64,000 bases of DNA from Sporosarcina ureae. GTDB taxonomy: Bacteria; Bacillota; Bacilli; Bacillales_A; Planococcaceae. Positions 1 through 8,879 of this stretch are shown in pieces. A program made the position numbers and the translations under genes. Position 1 is the stretch's first letter. The number at the start of each line of letters is the position of its first letter. The notes beneath the pieces were generated by a model. It saw only the letters and a program-made list of their open reading frames with translations, was not told the origin of the DNA and made no database searches. The stretch spans positions 1,867,501 through 1,931,500 of the forward strand of contig NZ_CP015109.1 in NCBI RefSeq assembly GCF_002082015.1, written 5' to 3'.

Positions 1-815
1 TTACGAAGGCGGCTGAACATTCCTATATATCACAGCCCTCATTGAGTAAATCAGTGAAGAAACTTGAAGAAGAACTGAATGTCGTACTTTTCAACCGTTC
101 AACACGCAGCCTTCGATTGACGGATGCAGGTGACATTGTGTATGAGCAAGGACAACAAATCCTTCAGTTACTCGGTGAGCTTCCTGTCTTACTTGAAGAT
201 CTTGCCGAAGGGGTATCGGGAGAAATTAAAATCGGAATGCCTCCTTTGATCGGAACCTTGTTTTTTCCACAGATCGCTAAAAACCTATCAAGGCATTATC
301 CCCATATAAAAATTGAGTTGCATGAACTCGGTGCCAAAGTTATTGAAGAGCTTGTAGATAAGGGCCAGATTGACGCTGGCATTATTGTGCTACCGACAAA
401 TCAAGATATTTTCCAAGTACATCCTTTCATTTCGGATAAATTCTATTTATTCGTCCACACAGATCATCCATTTTCAAAACGAGATGCAGTCGCATTATCT
501 GAATTAAAGGATGAACAACTCATCCTATTCTCTAAGAGCTTTGCGTTACATCGCTATATTATAGGCGCCTGTAAAGAGGCCGGGTTTAATCCGACTATAT
601 CGTATGAAAGCTCACAGTGGGATTTAATCATTGAACTGGTGGCGGCAAAGTTAGGTATTACGCTTCTTCCTCAATCCATATCGACGAAATTTACTAATGA
701 AAATATTAAAATGATTCCACTCGAAGGTCCACCTTTACTGTGGAAACTCGGCATTGTCACTAAGAAGAACAGTTATCATTCTTTTGCCTTGAAGAATTTC
801 ATGCTGATGTTTTGA
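1..815 (+). CDS. LysR family transcriptional regulator (5' truncated by window edge)
   Basis: The frame is open from base 3, well upstream of the first in-frame start codon. Its first residues (TKAAEHSYISQPSLSKSVKKLE) read as the recognition helix of a LysR winged helix-turn-helix, so the true start lies before the window. The rest is the usual LysR effector-binding fold: the linker after LRLTDAG, then two substrate-binding subdomains starting near EIKIGMPPLIG. These proteins are DNA-binding activators or repressors that respond to a small coinducer, usually for a divergent neighbour. That neighbour would lie outside the window, so the target is unknown. A terminator follows at 875-905. Confidence 0.9.
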   Translation, partial: TKAAEHSYISQPSLSKSVKKLEEELNVVLFNRSTRSLRLTDAGDIVYEQGQQILQLLGELPVLLEDLAEGVSGEIKIGMPPLIGTLFFPQIAKNLSRHYPHIKIELHELGAKVIEELVDKGQIDAGIIVLPTNQDIFQVHPFISDKFYLFVHTDHPFSKRDAVALSELKDEQLILFSKSFALHRYIIGACKEAGFNPTISYESSQWDLIIELVAAKLGITLLPQSISTKFTNENIKMIPLEGPPLLWKLGIVTKKNSYHSFALKNFMLMF

Positions 816-874
816 AACCAACTACTATAAAGGTGCCCGTATTGCATGAACCAGATGTGAATTATAAGTAGACG

Positions 875-905
875 AAAACCCCAACCATAATGGTTGAGGT
901 TTTTG
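875..905 (+). terminator. Rho-independent terminator of the LysR gene
   Basis: The arms AACCCCAACCAT / ATGGTTGAGGTT form a hairpin followed by a short T run (GTTTTTG). It runs directly into the parS site at 904. Confidence 0.8.
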
Positions 906-919
906 TTTCACGTGGAACA
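904..919 (-). other. parS site (ParB/Spo0J binding), perfect consensus match
   Basis: The minus strand reads TGTTCCACGTGAAACA, which fits the Bacillus parS consensus TGTTNCACGTGAAACA at all 16 positions. It lies in the intergenic gap between the LysR terminator and the convergent ABC-F gene. parS sites load ParB and condensin near the replication origin. This agrees with the origin-proximal walK-rlmH genes at the other end of the window. Confidence 0.88.
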
Positions 920-930
920 GTATGGTTTGT

Positions 931-2487
931 TTAGAACATTTTCGTAGTCCACGTTTCACCATTCCAAATGGTAGATACTACGTCTTCATAAAAGTCAGGC
1001 TCATGTGAAATGAGTAAGATACTTCCTTTATATTCCTTCAAAGCACGTTTCAGCTCTTCTTTCGCATCATAATCCAAGTGGTTTGTAGGCTCATCCAATA
1101 CTAGTAAATTTGTTTCGCTATTTACCAGTTTACAAAGACGTACCTTTGCCCGCTCTCCCCCACTTAATACTTTTACTTTACTTTCAATATGTTTTGTTGT
1201 TAATCCAACACGAGCTAAAGCCGCACGTACTTCATATTGCGCAAAGTGTGGGAACTCACTCCAAATCTCTTCCAAGCACGTATTGTCTGTGTCTGTTTTC
1301 ATTTCCTGTTCGAAGTAACCAATTGATAGATGCTCACCTTGTTCCACTTTCCCTGAAAGAGCCTTTATTTCCCCGAGAATACTTTTTAACAGTGTCGTTT
1401 TACCGATACCGTTTGCTCCTGCAAGTGCAATTTTCTGTCCACGTTCCATAGATAGATTTAAAGGCTTCGATAGCGGTTCATCGTAACCAATCACTAGATC
1501 TGTCGTTTCAAATAAGTATTTCCCCGGTGTTCTAGCCGTTTTGAAATCAAAATGTGGCTTTGGTTTCTCTGAATCTAACTCTATAACGTCCATCTTGTCC
1601 AGCTTCTTCTGTCGTGACATCGCCATTCGACTCGTTGCTGCATTTGCTTTATTGCGCGCTACAAAATCTTTCAGGTGAGAAATTTCTTTCTGTTGCTTTT
1701 TATAAGCAGCTTCGACTTGTTGTAGCCTCATTTCACGCACACGTAAAAACTCGTCATAGTCGCCAGGATAACGATTGACTTGTTGATTTTCCATATGATA
1801 AATCAAGTTAATGACACTGTTCAAGAATGGAATGTCATGCGAAATCAAAATGAATGCCCCTGGATACTCTTGTAAATACGTACGCAACCATTCAATATGC
1901 TCAACATCCAAGTAGTTCGTCGGCTCATCAAGCAATAAGATATCGGGCTTTTCGAGCAGCAACTTAGCCAGTAATACTTTTGTACGTTGACCACCACTCA
2001 AGTCATTCACGTCAGTATCCAAACCAAATTCATCGAGTCCAAGACCATTTGCAACTTCTTCTACCTTTGCATCAATCATATAAAAATCACTCTGCTCTAA
2101 AGATTCTTGAATTTGACCGGTTTCTTCAAGCAAACCTTCCAGTTCATCGGGCTCCACTTCACCCATCTTGGCAAAGAGGCTGTTCATCTCCGTTTCCATA
2201 TCGTATAAGTATTGAAACGCAGTGCGCAATACATTACGGATAGACATCCCCTGCTTCAAAGCCGCATGCTGATCTAAGTATCCGACTCGAACACGCTTTG
2301 ACCACGTAACAGTTCCTGCATCCGGCTCTAGCTTATGCGTAATGATATTCATAAATGTGGACTTACCTTCTCCATTCGCACCTACTAATCCTATATGTTC
2401 ACCTGCTAATAAACGAAATGATACATCTTCAAAAATTACACGGTCACCAAACCCGTGGCTAATATTTTTTACTGTTAATAAACTCAT
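931..2487 (-). CDS. yfmM: ABC-F family ATPase, YfmM-like
   Basis: This is a soluble protein of about 518 residues with two ABC ATPase domains in tandem and no membrane segments. Domain 1 has Walker A GANGEGKS (near residue 37), signature LSGGQ and DEPTNYLD. Domain 2 has GANGIGKT, signature LSGGE and DEPTNHLD. The linker between them (EAAYKKQQKEISHLKD) is charged and helical, as in ABC-F proteins that bind the ribosomal E site and relieve stalled translation. Length and sequence recall B. subtilis YfmM. ATG at 2487 is preferred because AGGTG sits 6 nt upstream; a GTG three codons earlier (2496) is possible. It is convergent with the LysR gene. Whether it protects against an antibiotic cannot be read from sequence. 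Confidence 0.9.
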   Translation of the reverse strand: MSLLTVKNISHGFGDRVIFEDVSFRLLAGEHIGLVGANGEGKSTFMNIITHKLEPDAGTVTWSKRVRVGYLDQHAALKQGMSIRNVLRTAFQYLYDMETEMNSLFAKMGEVEPDELEGLLEETGQIQESLEQSDFYMIDAKVEEVANGLGLDEFGLDTDVNDLSGGQRTKVLLAKLLLEKPDILLLDEPTNYLDVEHIEWLRTYLQEYPGAFILISHDIPFLNSVINLIYHMENQQVNRYPGDYDEFLRVREMRLQQVEAAYKKQQKEISHLKDFVARNKANAATSRMAMSRQKKLDKMDVIELDSEKPKPHFDFKTARTPGKYLFETTDLVIGYDEPLSKPLNLSMERGQKIALAGANGIGKTTLLKSILGEIKALSGKVEQGEHLSIGYFEQEMKTDTDNTCLEEIWSEFPHFAQYEVRAALARVGLTTKHIESKVKVLSGGERAKVRLCKLVNSETNLLVLDEPTNHLDYDAKEELKRALKEYKGSILLISHEPDFYEDVVSTIWNGETWTTKMF

Positions 2488-2721
2488 GTTGTACACCTAT
2501 TCCTTTTCCATTGTCTCAATCAAACTTATCTACGTTATTTTAACATCCTATACTTATAATTACTTAAGAAAAGAGAAAACAATATGTACTGCCGGCAATC
2601 AAAAGTAATTTCCATTACCTATAAAGTATCTCGTTTATTGAAAGTTGTATGATATTTTGCGTACTTTGGAACATGCTCCGTGTGAAACAGGCTTTCTCGC
2701 TTACGCATTCCTTTATAAATG

Positions 2722-2759
2722 AAAAAAAAGGAACATGTAGCCAAAGCCACATGTTCCTA
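2722..2759 (-). terminator. Terminator of the BCCT transporter gene
   Basis: On the minus strand AGGAACATGTGGC pairs with GCTACATGTTCCT around a short loop and is followed by a run of T residues. It starts a few bases after the stop codon at 2764. Confidence 0.85.
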
Positions 2760-2763
2760 CTGT

Positions 2764-4245
2764 TTATTTCATTTTATATAACTCTTCATTCATTGATTTG
2801 AACAACGCATACATCATCAGTAAAATGACGAATGAGAATGGCAAGGCCGCTATGATAATTGTGTTCTGCAAGGCAAGAAGTCCACCAGCAGAAAGCAAAA
2901 TCAATGCAATTGTTGAAACAATGATACCCCAAACCACTTTTACGGAGTTCGGCGGCGTCAATGAACCATACGTTGATTGCATGCCCAACACGTAAGTCGC
3001 TGAGTCGGCTGACGTGATGAAGAACGATGTTACTAGAAGAATCGCGAACAGTGATAGAACTAATGATAATGGCATTGCGTGGAACATCTCAAACGCCACT
3101 ACTTCAATATTCAAAGAAGCTAAATCTGCTATTCCGTTATTCTGCATTTCGATTGCTGTAGTACCAAATGTTGAGAACCATAAGAACCCAAAGAATGAAG
3201 GTACAAGCAAGACGCCTGCCATAAACTCACGGATTGTACGTCCTTTAGATACTCGTGCAATGAACATACTGACGAATGGTGACCAAGAGATCCACCAAGC
3301 CCAATAAAATATAGTCCATCCATCTAACCATCCACGATTTTCACCATTGAGCGGAGCTGTCCCCATACTCATATCGATGAGGTTTGTAAAGTAACCACCA
3401 ACTGAATCCGTGAACATATTAAAGATCAATAAGGTAGGTCCAAGAATAAGGATCAATCCTAAGAGGGCTACTGCTAATATCAAGTTAATATTGGACAGAT
3501 AGCGAATTCCTCTACTCAATCCAGACCAGGCTGATCCAATAAATAGTACCGTTACAACCGTCACGATAATAATTTGTGATTGGATACCTATCGTAAAGCC
3601 AAACAAGTAATCCAAGCCTGCGTTAATTTGAACTGCACCCAAACCTAGTGAAGTCGCCACGCCGAAAGCGGTCGCGAATACAGCGAGTACGTCAATTACT
3701 GTCCCTAAAGGACCTTTTACTTTTGCTCCGAAGATTGGTTTCAATGTTGTGGAGATTAGGCCTGGTTCGCCTTTTCTAAACTGGAAGTACGCCAATGCCA
3801 AAGCAACCATTCCATACAAAGCCCAGATATGAAGACCATAATGTAGAAATGTTTTCCGCATAGACTCTTTAAAAGCTGCAGGTGTTAGCGGATCCTCTGT
3901 CGCTGGTACTGCGTAATGAGATAATGGTTCTGCGGCACCGTAGAAAACGAGTCCAATCCCCATCCCCGCCGAGAATAGCATCGCAATCCACGTAATCGTA
4001 GAAAATTGCGGACGATCTGTATCTTTCCCTAAACGGATTTTACCGTATGGGCTGAATATCATAAAAATACTGAGCAACAATAGCGCTGTCATAATTAACA
4101 TATAGTACCAACCAAATGTTGATGCTACAAAGGCTTTACCGGCTGAAGTGATTTCCTCGAAATGCACTGGATTGATGACTCCATATCCTACCGCAATTAT
4201 AATTAAGACAATGGTAATATAAAAAACCTTTGATATTTTCTTCAT
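2764..4245 (-). CDS. BCCT family betaine/choline/carnitine transporter
   Basis: This 493-residue membrane protein has about 12 predicted transmembrane helices. It carries the BCCT substrate motif GMGIGLVFYGAAEPLSHY (near residue 95) and the family signature around YWAWWISWSPFVSMFIARVSKGRTIREF. BCCT carriers take up quaternary ammonium compatible solutes with Na+ or H+. OpuD of B. subtilis (glycine betaine) is the closest well-known type by length, but the substrate is not settled by sequence alone. The C-terminal tail is short, without the long regulatory extension of BetP. It is a single-gene unit with its own terminator. Confidence 0.93.
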   Translation of the reverse strand: MKKISKVFYITIVLIIIAVGYGVINPVHFEEITSAGKAFVASTFGWYYMLIMTALLLLSIFMIFSPYGKIRLGKDTDRPQFSTITWIAMLFSAGMGIGLVFYGAAEPLSHYAVPATEDPLTPAAFKESMRKTFLHYGLHIWALYGMVALALAYFQFRKGEPGLISTTLKPIFGAKVKGPLGTVIDVLAVFATAFGVATSLGLGAVQINAGLDYLFGFTIGIQSQIIIVTVVTVLFIGSAWSGLSRGIRYLSNINLILAVALLGLILILGPTLLIFNMFTDSVGGYFTNLIDMSMGTAPLNGENRGWLDGWTIFYWAWWISWSPFVSMFIARVSKGRTIREFMAGVLLVPSFFGFLWFSTFGTTAIEMQNNGIADLASLNIEVVAFEMFHAMPLSLVLSLFAILLVTSFFITSADSATYVLGMQSTYGSLTPPNSVKVVWGIIVSTIALILLSAGGLLALQNTIIIAALPFSFVILLMMYALFKSMNEELYKMK

Positions 4246-4770
4246 AGTTCCCCCTTTTGAGATGAATTACACAAGCAGGTTTACACTATACTGTAAAATA
4301 TTCTAGAAATCAAATGAATACAAACAATTTATTTGATTTAATTAGAACGTAATATAGCCTAGACCCTATTGTAGTAAGCTTTCTTCTACATCCTATATTA
4401 TCTCATTTTATTTTTACCACTATATTTTACTAGTAGAATTCATCTGTCGTATTACTCGAAATTTATATAATTCAAGAAAAAACTGGGTGGATTTCATAGG
4501 CTTTTACATATTCAGCGATCCCAATAGGCGGCGTGTGCGCTAACCAAAGCCGTCATACATCGCGGAGAGTTTTTTGAAATTTTTTATTGTTAAACGTTTC
4601 ATAAAGATTCTCCTTCTATTTAATGGTTCGAACTATTATATTATTATTTTCAAGTAACAGTTTTGAAAAGTCAATTAATTATCGAAGAATATTCACCATC
4701 ATTGCTGTATACTAGTCAATATGTTTTACTTTTAAGATCATCTACTTCATAAAAAGGGAGGTAATTCATC
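4246..4770. other. AT-rich intergenic region with a possible small gene remnant
   Basis: No full-length gene is seen in this 525-bp gap. On the minus strand a good ribosome site (AGAAGGAGAAT) precedes ATG at 4602, but the frame closes after 20 codons (stop at 4540). A shifted frame then reads about 20 residues (PPIGIAEYVKAYEIHPV) before stopping. This could be a decayed gene or a short leader peptide. A palindrome GTTCGAAC (about 4626) lies just upstream of it and could be an operator. The family is not recognisable. Confidence 0.3.
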
Positions 4771-5904
4771 ATGTCTGATCCACTAAACTATATAGAACTT
4801 CATAAAAAGGAAATCCTACAGACCTACCAAGACTTACATGCTATTGCCGAACCCAGTTGGCAAGAACAGCAGACATCAAGTTATTTGCAGGATCAGCTTT
4901 CATCCGCCGGGTTTACTATCACTACCTACAATGGGCATCATGGTTTCATCGCAGAAATTGCTGGTCGTACGAAAGGCGTCATTGCGTTGCGTGCGGATAT
5001 GGATGCACTAGTACAGGAAGTTGACGGGGAAGTAGTCGCTAACCACTCGTGTGGCCATGACGCACACAGTACAATGGCGTTATATACCGCACTGGCTTTA
5101 AAGAATAGCGCAAGCGATTTGCAGCATACAATTCGATTCATTTTTCAGCCTGCTGAGGAGCTAGCTGAAGGCGCATTACAAATGATGAAAGAAGGTGTGC
5201 TCGAAGATGTTCTTTTTCTAGGCGGTCTACACGTACGCCCGCATACGGAGGTGCCATTCGGTAAGTCTGCCCCAGCGATTTTACATGGCTCGTCTACTAC
5301 TATTACGGGTACCATTACGGGTACGCCTGCACATGCAGCGAGACCTGAAGAAGGTAATAACCCAATCGAAGCAACGAGTTCTCTAATCCAGTCATTGCGT
5401 CAGATTCGCTTGCCGGGTAATAAAAAGTTCTCCATTAAGATGACAGAGCTACATAGTGGTGAAACAAGTAATTCCATCCCTGCCAGCGCTCGATTCACGC
5501 TAGATGTTCGCGCTGAAATGAATGAGACAATGGATGCGTTGCTAGCAAAAGCCCGCCATATTATACAGCATACTGCTGCATTGACAGAGACGGAAATTGT
5601 GTATGATGAAGAAGGCTATTCACCTGCCGCCACAGAAAATGCCACAGCAATCCGACTAGCCCAACAAGCGATTGGTTCTATATTAGGAGAAGAAAACGTG
5701 GAAGGACCATGTATTTCCCAAGGGGCAGAAGATTTTCATTTTTACACGTGGAAAACGCCTACTATTCCTGCCACGATGATTGGATTAGGTTGTGATTTGA
5801 AACCAGGCTTGCATCACCCACAAATGGCGTTCAACACCGACGCATTGATTTACGGTGCACAAATTCTGACGCAACTAGTACTGAATGCGGACCGAGAATT
5901 ATGA
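4771..5904 (+). CDS. M20 family metallo-amidohydrolase/peptidase
   Basis: This 377-residue cytoplasmic protein belongs to the M20 zinc peptidase clan, close to the M20D aminoacylase/amidohydrolase group. Metal-site segments are visible: ADMDAL (75-80), SCGHDAH (93-99), PAEE (127-130), GLHVRPH (152-158) and GLHHP near residue 350. Family members remove an acyl or amino-acid group from small amide substrates. A strong AGGGAGGT precedes the ATG. The stop codon overlaps the start of the next gene (ATGA at 5901), so the two are translationally coupled. The substrate is unknown. Pairing with PgeF could suggest a role in peptidoglycan-derived peptides, which is inference. Confidence 0.85.
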   Translation: MSDPLNYIELHKKEILQTYQDLHAIAEPSWQEQQTSSYLQDQLSSAGFTITTYNGHHGFIAEIAGRTKGVIALRADMDALVQEVDGEVVANHSCGHDAHSTMALYTALALKNSASDLQHTIRFIFQPAEELAEGALQMMKEGVLEDVLFLGGLHVRPHTEVPFGKSAPAILHGSSTTITGTITGTPAHAARPEEGNNPIEATSSLIQSLRQIRLPGNKKFSIKMTELHSGETSNSIPASARFTLDVRAEMNETMDALLAKARHIIQHTAALTETEIVYDEEGYSPAATENATAIRLAQQAIGSILGEENVEGPCISQGAEDFHFYTWKTPTIPATMIGLGCDLKPGLHHPQMAFNTDALIYGAQILTQLVLNADREL

Positions 5905-6662
5905 AAACAACCATCTATCAAGACCACGACAATATTCTAATGGGTATGACCATGAAAGATTGCAGCGAACCCGAGTGCCACAATACTGCTTTGCATGCAT
6001 GTGTTTCAGCAGTTGACGTGATGAGCAATCGACGCCAACTGGCAAATTTTTTGCAATGTAATGTAGAAGACTTTGTATTTGCTAATCAAACACATAGCGC
6101 AAACTTTCATAAAGTAACGGCACGAGATAGAGGCAAGGGTGCATTGCGACAAAATACAGCCATTCCTAACACGGATGCGTTATATACATTTGAACCAAAT
6201 ATTGTGCTGTGTAGTTTAACGGCTGATTGCGTTCCTGTATTGTTTTACAACCAGGATCGTACATTGATTGGAGCTATTCATTCCGGTTGGCAAGGCACAG
6301 TGAAGGAAATCACACTTAAGCTGTTTCACCACCTTCAGCAATACGAGCACTGTGACCTGAGTCATATCTATGTCCAAATCGGCGCAGCACTCAGTCAAGA
6401 AAAGTTCGAAGTCGACGAAGATGTCTATACAAAGTTTTATCTCCTAGGCTATGCAGATGAATTCATTTCTTATAACGCAGTAACACGAAAATATCATATT
6501 GATAACCAACAGACCGTGATGAAGCAATGCACAATAGCTGGAGTACCCGAAGCAAATATTACAATTGACCGTACGTGTACCTTCCTAAGTCCAGACGGCT
6601 TTTCCTATCGTCAAGATAAACAAGCCGGTCGTCATGTAAGCTTTATCAGGAGGTCTATCTAA
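5901..6662 (+). CDS. pgeF: PgeF/YlmD-like multicopper-oxidase-fold protein (peptidoglycan editing factor family)
   Basis: This 253-residue member of the old DUF152 ('laccase domain') family keeps the three metal-binding landmarks: NQTH (His65), TADC (Cys110) and AIHSGWQGT (His127). Members have been described as purine nucleoside phosphorylase/deaminase-like enzymes and as PgeF, which keeps L-Ser out of the first position of peptidoglycan stem peptides. It overlaps the upstream M20 gene by 4 nt rather than lying in the ylm/division cluster where YlmD usually sits, so it may be a second paralogue. A terminator follows immediately. Confidence 0.83.
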   Translation: MKTTIYQDHDNILMGMTMKDCSEPECHNTALHACVSAVDVMSNRRQLANFLQCNVEDFVFANQTHSANFHKVTARDRGKGALRQNTAIPNTDALYTFEPNIVLCSLTADCVPVLFYNQDRTLIGAIHSGWQGTVKEITLKLFHHLQQYEHCDLSHIYVQIGAALSQEKFEVDEDVYTKFYLLGYADEFISYNAVTRKYHIDNQQTVMKQCTIAGVPEANITIDRTCTFLSPDGFSYRQDKQAGRHVSFIRRSI

Positions 6663-6663
6663 A

Positions 6664-6697
6664 AAACGCAGTGGGGAGCTCTTCACTGCGTCTTTCA
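6664..6697 (+). terminator. Terminator of the M20-pgeF operon
   Basis: The arms ACGCAGTG / CACTGCGT form an 8-bp stem with a 10-nt loop, followed by TCTTTC. Confidence 0.7.
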
Positions 6698-6762
6698 TTT
6701 CAATTCAAGTTGATATCACCTAACAGGTAATTCGGATAGGTGCAATGTCCCACCACTATATC

Positions 6763-6798
6763 AAAAAGTGTTCCCGCTATAACACGAGAACACTCTTT
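6763..6798 (-). terminator. Terminator of the DUF378 gene
   Basis: On the minus strand AGTGTTCTCG pairs with CGGGAACACT (one G-T wobble) around an 8-nt loop and is followed by TTTTTG. Confidence 0.8.
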
Positions 6799-6800
6799 GA

Positions 6801-7148
6801 TTATTCTTTAGGATCCTTACGTGATCGATCCACTTTTTTCCGTTTCTCCATCATATCCAGTTCTTCACCAAATTCAGTGTTGTAATTCACATTCCGAATT
6901 CGATCGAACTGCTTATGAGGCTCCACCTTTTCATCCACGTCGTCAATAATCTCTTCATTCGATCTTACTAAAAGTCCAATCGTTGCCAATCCGCTTAGTC
7001 CTACAATGGCATAGACAATTTTCGCAAGAATTGTGTTTTGTCCTCCAAATACGCTGGCAACCAAATCAAAGTTGAAAAATCCGATCATTCCCCAGTTAAG
7101 AGCACCAATAATGACTAACGTCAGTGCAATCCGCATAAACACGCTCAT
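6801..7148 (-). CDS. DUF378 family small membrane protein (YuzA-like)
   Basis: This 115-residue protein begins MSVFMRIALTLVIIGALNWGMIGFFNFDLV, the hallmark of DUF378, with two transmembrane helices (about 5-25 and 42-62) and a charged cytoplasmic tail. The start at 7148 is chosen because GGAGGAGGTG lies just upstream; the longer frame back to 7247 has no comparable site and adds 33 unlike residues. The biochemical role of the family is not known. The tail, with many E, D, K and R residues, is longer than in the shortest family members. Confidence 0.85.
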   Translation of the reverse strand: MSVFMRIALTLVIIGALNWGMIGFFNFDLVASVFGGQNTILAKIVYAIVGLSGLATIGLLVRSNEEIIDDVDEKVEPHKQFDRIRNVNYNTEFGEELDMMEKRKKVDRSRKDPKE

Positions 7149-7318
7149 GTTGCGCACCTCCTCCAACAATCTATAATTGAATCCTGTACATGTCTGTATA
7201 GATTCCTTATTATAGTTCACCGAAAGAGAATTTTCATACATTTTCACATGAATATTGTTCTATTTCCGTTGCGAAGACCTTACAGTAGTAGAACTATAAA
7301 AATGAAAGCAGGGATAAA

Positions 7319-8236
7319 GTGCGGATCAATGGAGTGTTTTCAGGCGGTGGGTTAAAAGGTTTTGCGCTAGTTGGAGCAGTTTCGGAGTTGGAGAAACAAG
7401 GTTATCGCTTTGAAAACGTAGCTGGCACAAGTGCAGGAGCCATTGTCGCAAGCTTTTTGGCAGCCGGCTATACAGCGGATGAAATTGAAGTCATGTTAGC
7501 TGAAGAAGATTTTCAGGCTTTGCTAGATCCGAGAAAGACTCTATTGCCATTTCCCTTTATGAAATGGGTATCGCTTTATTGGAGAATGGGTTTGTATCAA
7601 GGAAACGCGTTGGAGGATTGGTTCTTTAACAAGCTCTCACGTAAAGGTTGTTATGCGTTTGGTGATCTTCCGAGAGGCTCGTTAAAACTGGTGGCATCTG
7701 ACTTAACAAATGGCAAGATGATGGTGCTACCTGATGATTTAGAGAAATACGGCTATAATGCTGAACGATTTTCCATTGCGAAAGCATTGCGTATGAGTTG
7801 TGGTATCCCCTACTTTTTTGAACCAGTGCGTCTCGATGCACCTAAAGGGACTATTGTTGTAGACGGTGGTGTATTGAGTAATTTCCCGATGTGGCTTTTT
7901 GATGAAGATCCCTCGTCATATAAACATCCCGTAATCGGGCTCAAACTAAGTCGCAATCAAGACGAAGTTCCCGGACGCACCATTCGAAATGCCTTGCAAT
8001 TATTCGAAGCATTATTCTCTACCATGAAAAATGCGCATGATGAAAGATATATCTCAAAGCAACATGTACAAAACATCATCTTTATTCCTGTAGAAGATTA
8101 TAGTGCGACACAGTTTGATCTGAATGAAGAACAAATGGATGATTTGCTGTCTATCGGACGTAGTCGCACCAAAGAGTTCTTGCTAACTTGGTCACCGGCA
8201 AAACCCCAGCTAGTTAGTCACCAAAATGTCATGTAA
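7319..8236 (+). CDS. Patatin-like phospholipase
   Basis: This 305-residue protein carries all patatin hallmarks: the oxyanion loop GGGLKG (9-14), the nucleophile elbow GTSAG with Ser38, and the catalytic Asp in VDGG (Asp182). It has no signal peptide, so it should act on lipids or acyl esters at the inner face of the membrane. The start is GTG at 7319, behind a modest AGCAGGGAT ribosome site; no ATG is close. It is followed by a 51-codon gene with a far stronger ribosome site. The substrate is undetermined. Confidence 0.9.
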   Translation: MRINGVFSGGGLKGFALVGAVSELEKQGYRFENVAGTSAGAIVASFLAAGYTADEIEVMLAEEDFQALLDPRKTLLPFPFMKWVSLYWRMGLYQGNALEDWFFNKLSRKGCYAFGDLPRGSLKLVASDLTNGKMMVLPDDLEKYGYNAERFSIAKALRMSCGIPYFFEPVRLDAPKGTIVVDGGVLSNFPMWLFDEDPSSYKHPVIGLKLSRNQDEVPGRTIRNALQLFEALFSTMKNAHDERYISKQHVQNIIFIPVEDYSATQFDLNEEQMDDLLSIGRSRTKEFLLTWSPAKPQLVSHQNVM

Positions 8237-8311
8237 TTGAAATATTTGATTCTATGACAGTTTAAAACATCATTCTAGGGGGTAAATTGACTTATAAGGA
8301 GGGTTGCAATC

Positions 8312-8467
8312 ATGACCGATCAAAATGAAAGTTCTATTTTTATCCGAGAGCTCGAACTACTCAGTGACGAGTACCATACTGCGCCCGCCGATATCAAAAC
8401 TTTTATCCTACAAGATATTCAGTTACTTGAGTCCGCAATTTCACTTTTACAAAGTGATGTCCAGTAG
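8312..8467 (+). CDS. Small acidic protein of unknown function (51 aa)
   Basis: An excellent ribosome site (AAGGAGGG, 8 nt before ATG) opens a 51-residue frame starting MTDQNESSIFIRELELLSDEY and ending LLQSDVQ. The peptide is acidic and mostly amphipathic helix, with no membrane segment or cysteine. It lies 75 bp after the patatin gene on the same strand and may be co-transcribed with it. The strong ribosome site and the plausible protein composition are the grounds for calling it. No family is recognised. Confidence 0.6.
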   Translation: MTDQNESSIFIRELELLSDEYHTAPADIKTFILQDIQLLESAISLLQSDVQ

Positions 8468-8502
8468 TGACTTATCATATAGAGTAGATCTATGCCCTAG
8501 CC

Positions 8503-8730
8503 TCATAGAAATAACTGTTGCAGTTTATTATTGCGCTCTGCGCGTTCTTCCCCTGTTGCCAGATCATATTTTTTCAACAAATGAAATACCTCATTCAATG
8601 TCTCTTGATTTAATGGTTTGCTTAAAAATAATTCACAGTTCCCCACTAGTTCCTTTGGCATATACTGTTGCTGTTCTTCTAACTTTTCCAATACATCCCG
8701 TTGCGTATGATCAATTGTACATTTACTCAT
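8503..8730 (-). CDS. Hypothetical small helical protein (75 aa)
   Basis: The frame begins MSKCTIDHTQRDVLEKLEEQ and is rich in E, Q, L and K, predicted to be all helical with no membrane segment. The ATG at 8730 is preferred over the one two codons upstream because AAGGAG lies 9 nt before it, against only 3 nt for the first. It is convergent with the 51-aa gene at 8312. The opposite-strand frame is longer but looks like a shadow (low-complexity, no ribosome site). No function is assigned. Confidence 0.65.
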   Translation of the reverse strand: MSKCTIDHTQRDVLEKLEEQQQYMPKELVGNCELFLSKPLNQETLNEVFHLLKKYDLATGEERAERNNKLQQLFL

Positions 8731-8782
8731 TTGCATTCACTCCTTATTCACACTGTATCATAATTTTCAAAGAACTTAAAAC

Positions 8783-8828
8783 AAAGACTTGTTGCTAATT
8801 TCATAAGAGCTACAAGTCTTTTTGTTAT
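8783..8828 (+). terminator. Hairpin with T-run (terminator-like)
   Basis: AAAGACTTGT pairs with ACAAGTCTTT and is followed by TTTGTT on the plus strand. The loop is long (about 21 nt). No plus-strand gene lies directly upstream, so it may end a transcript from 8312. Confidence 0.45.
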
Positions 8829-8879
8829 TTCCTACAATTTGCCTGAGATGAAAAGATCATGCGGCTATTAAAATGAGCG

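Noticed and set aside
8325..8798. 157-codon plus-strand frame
   Set aside because: It overlaps two better-supported small genes, lacks a ribosome site and has biased shadow composition.
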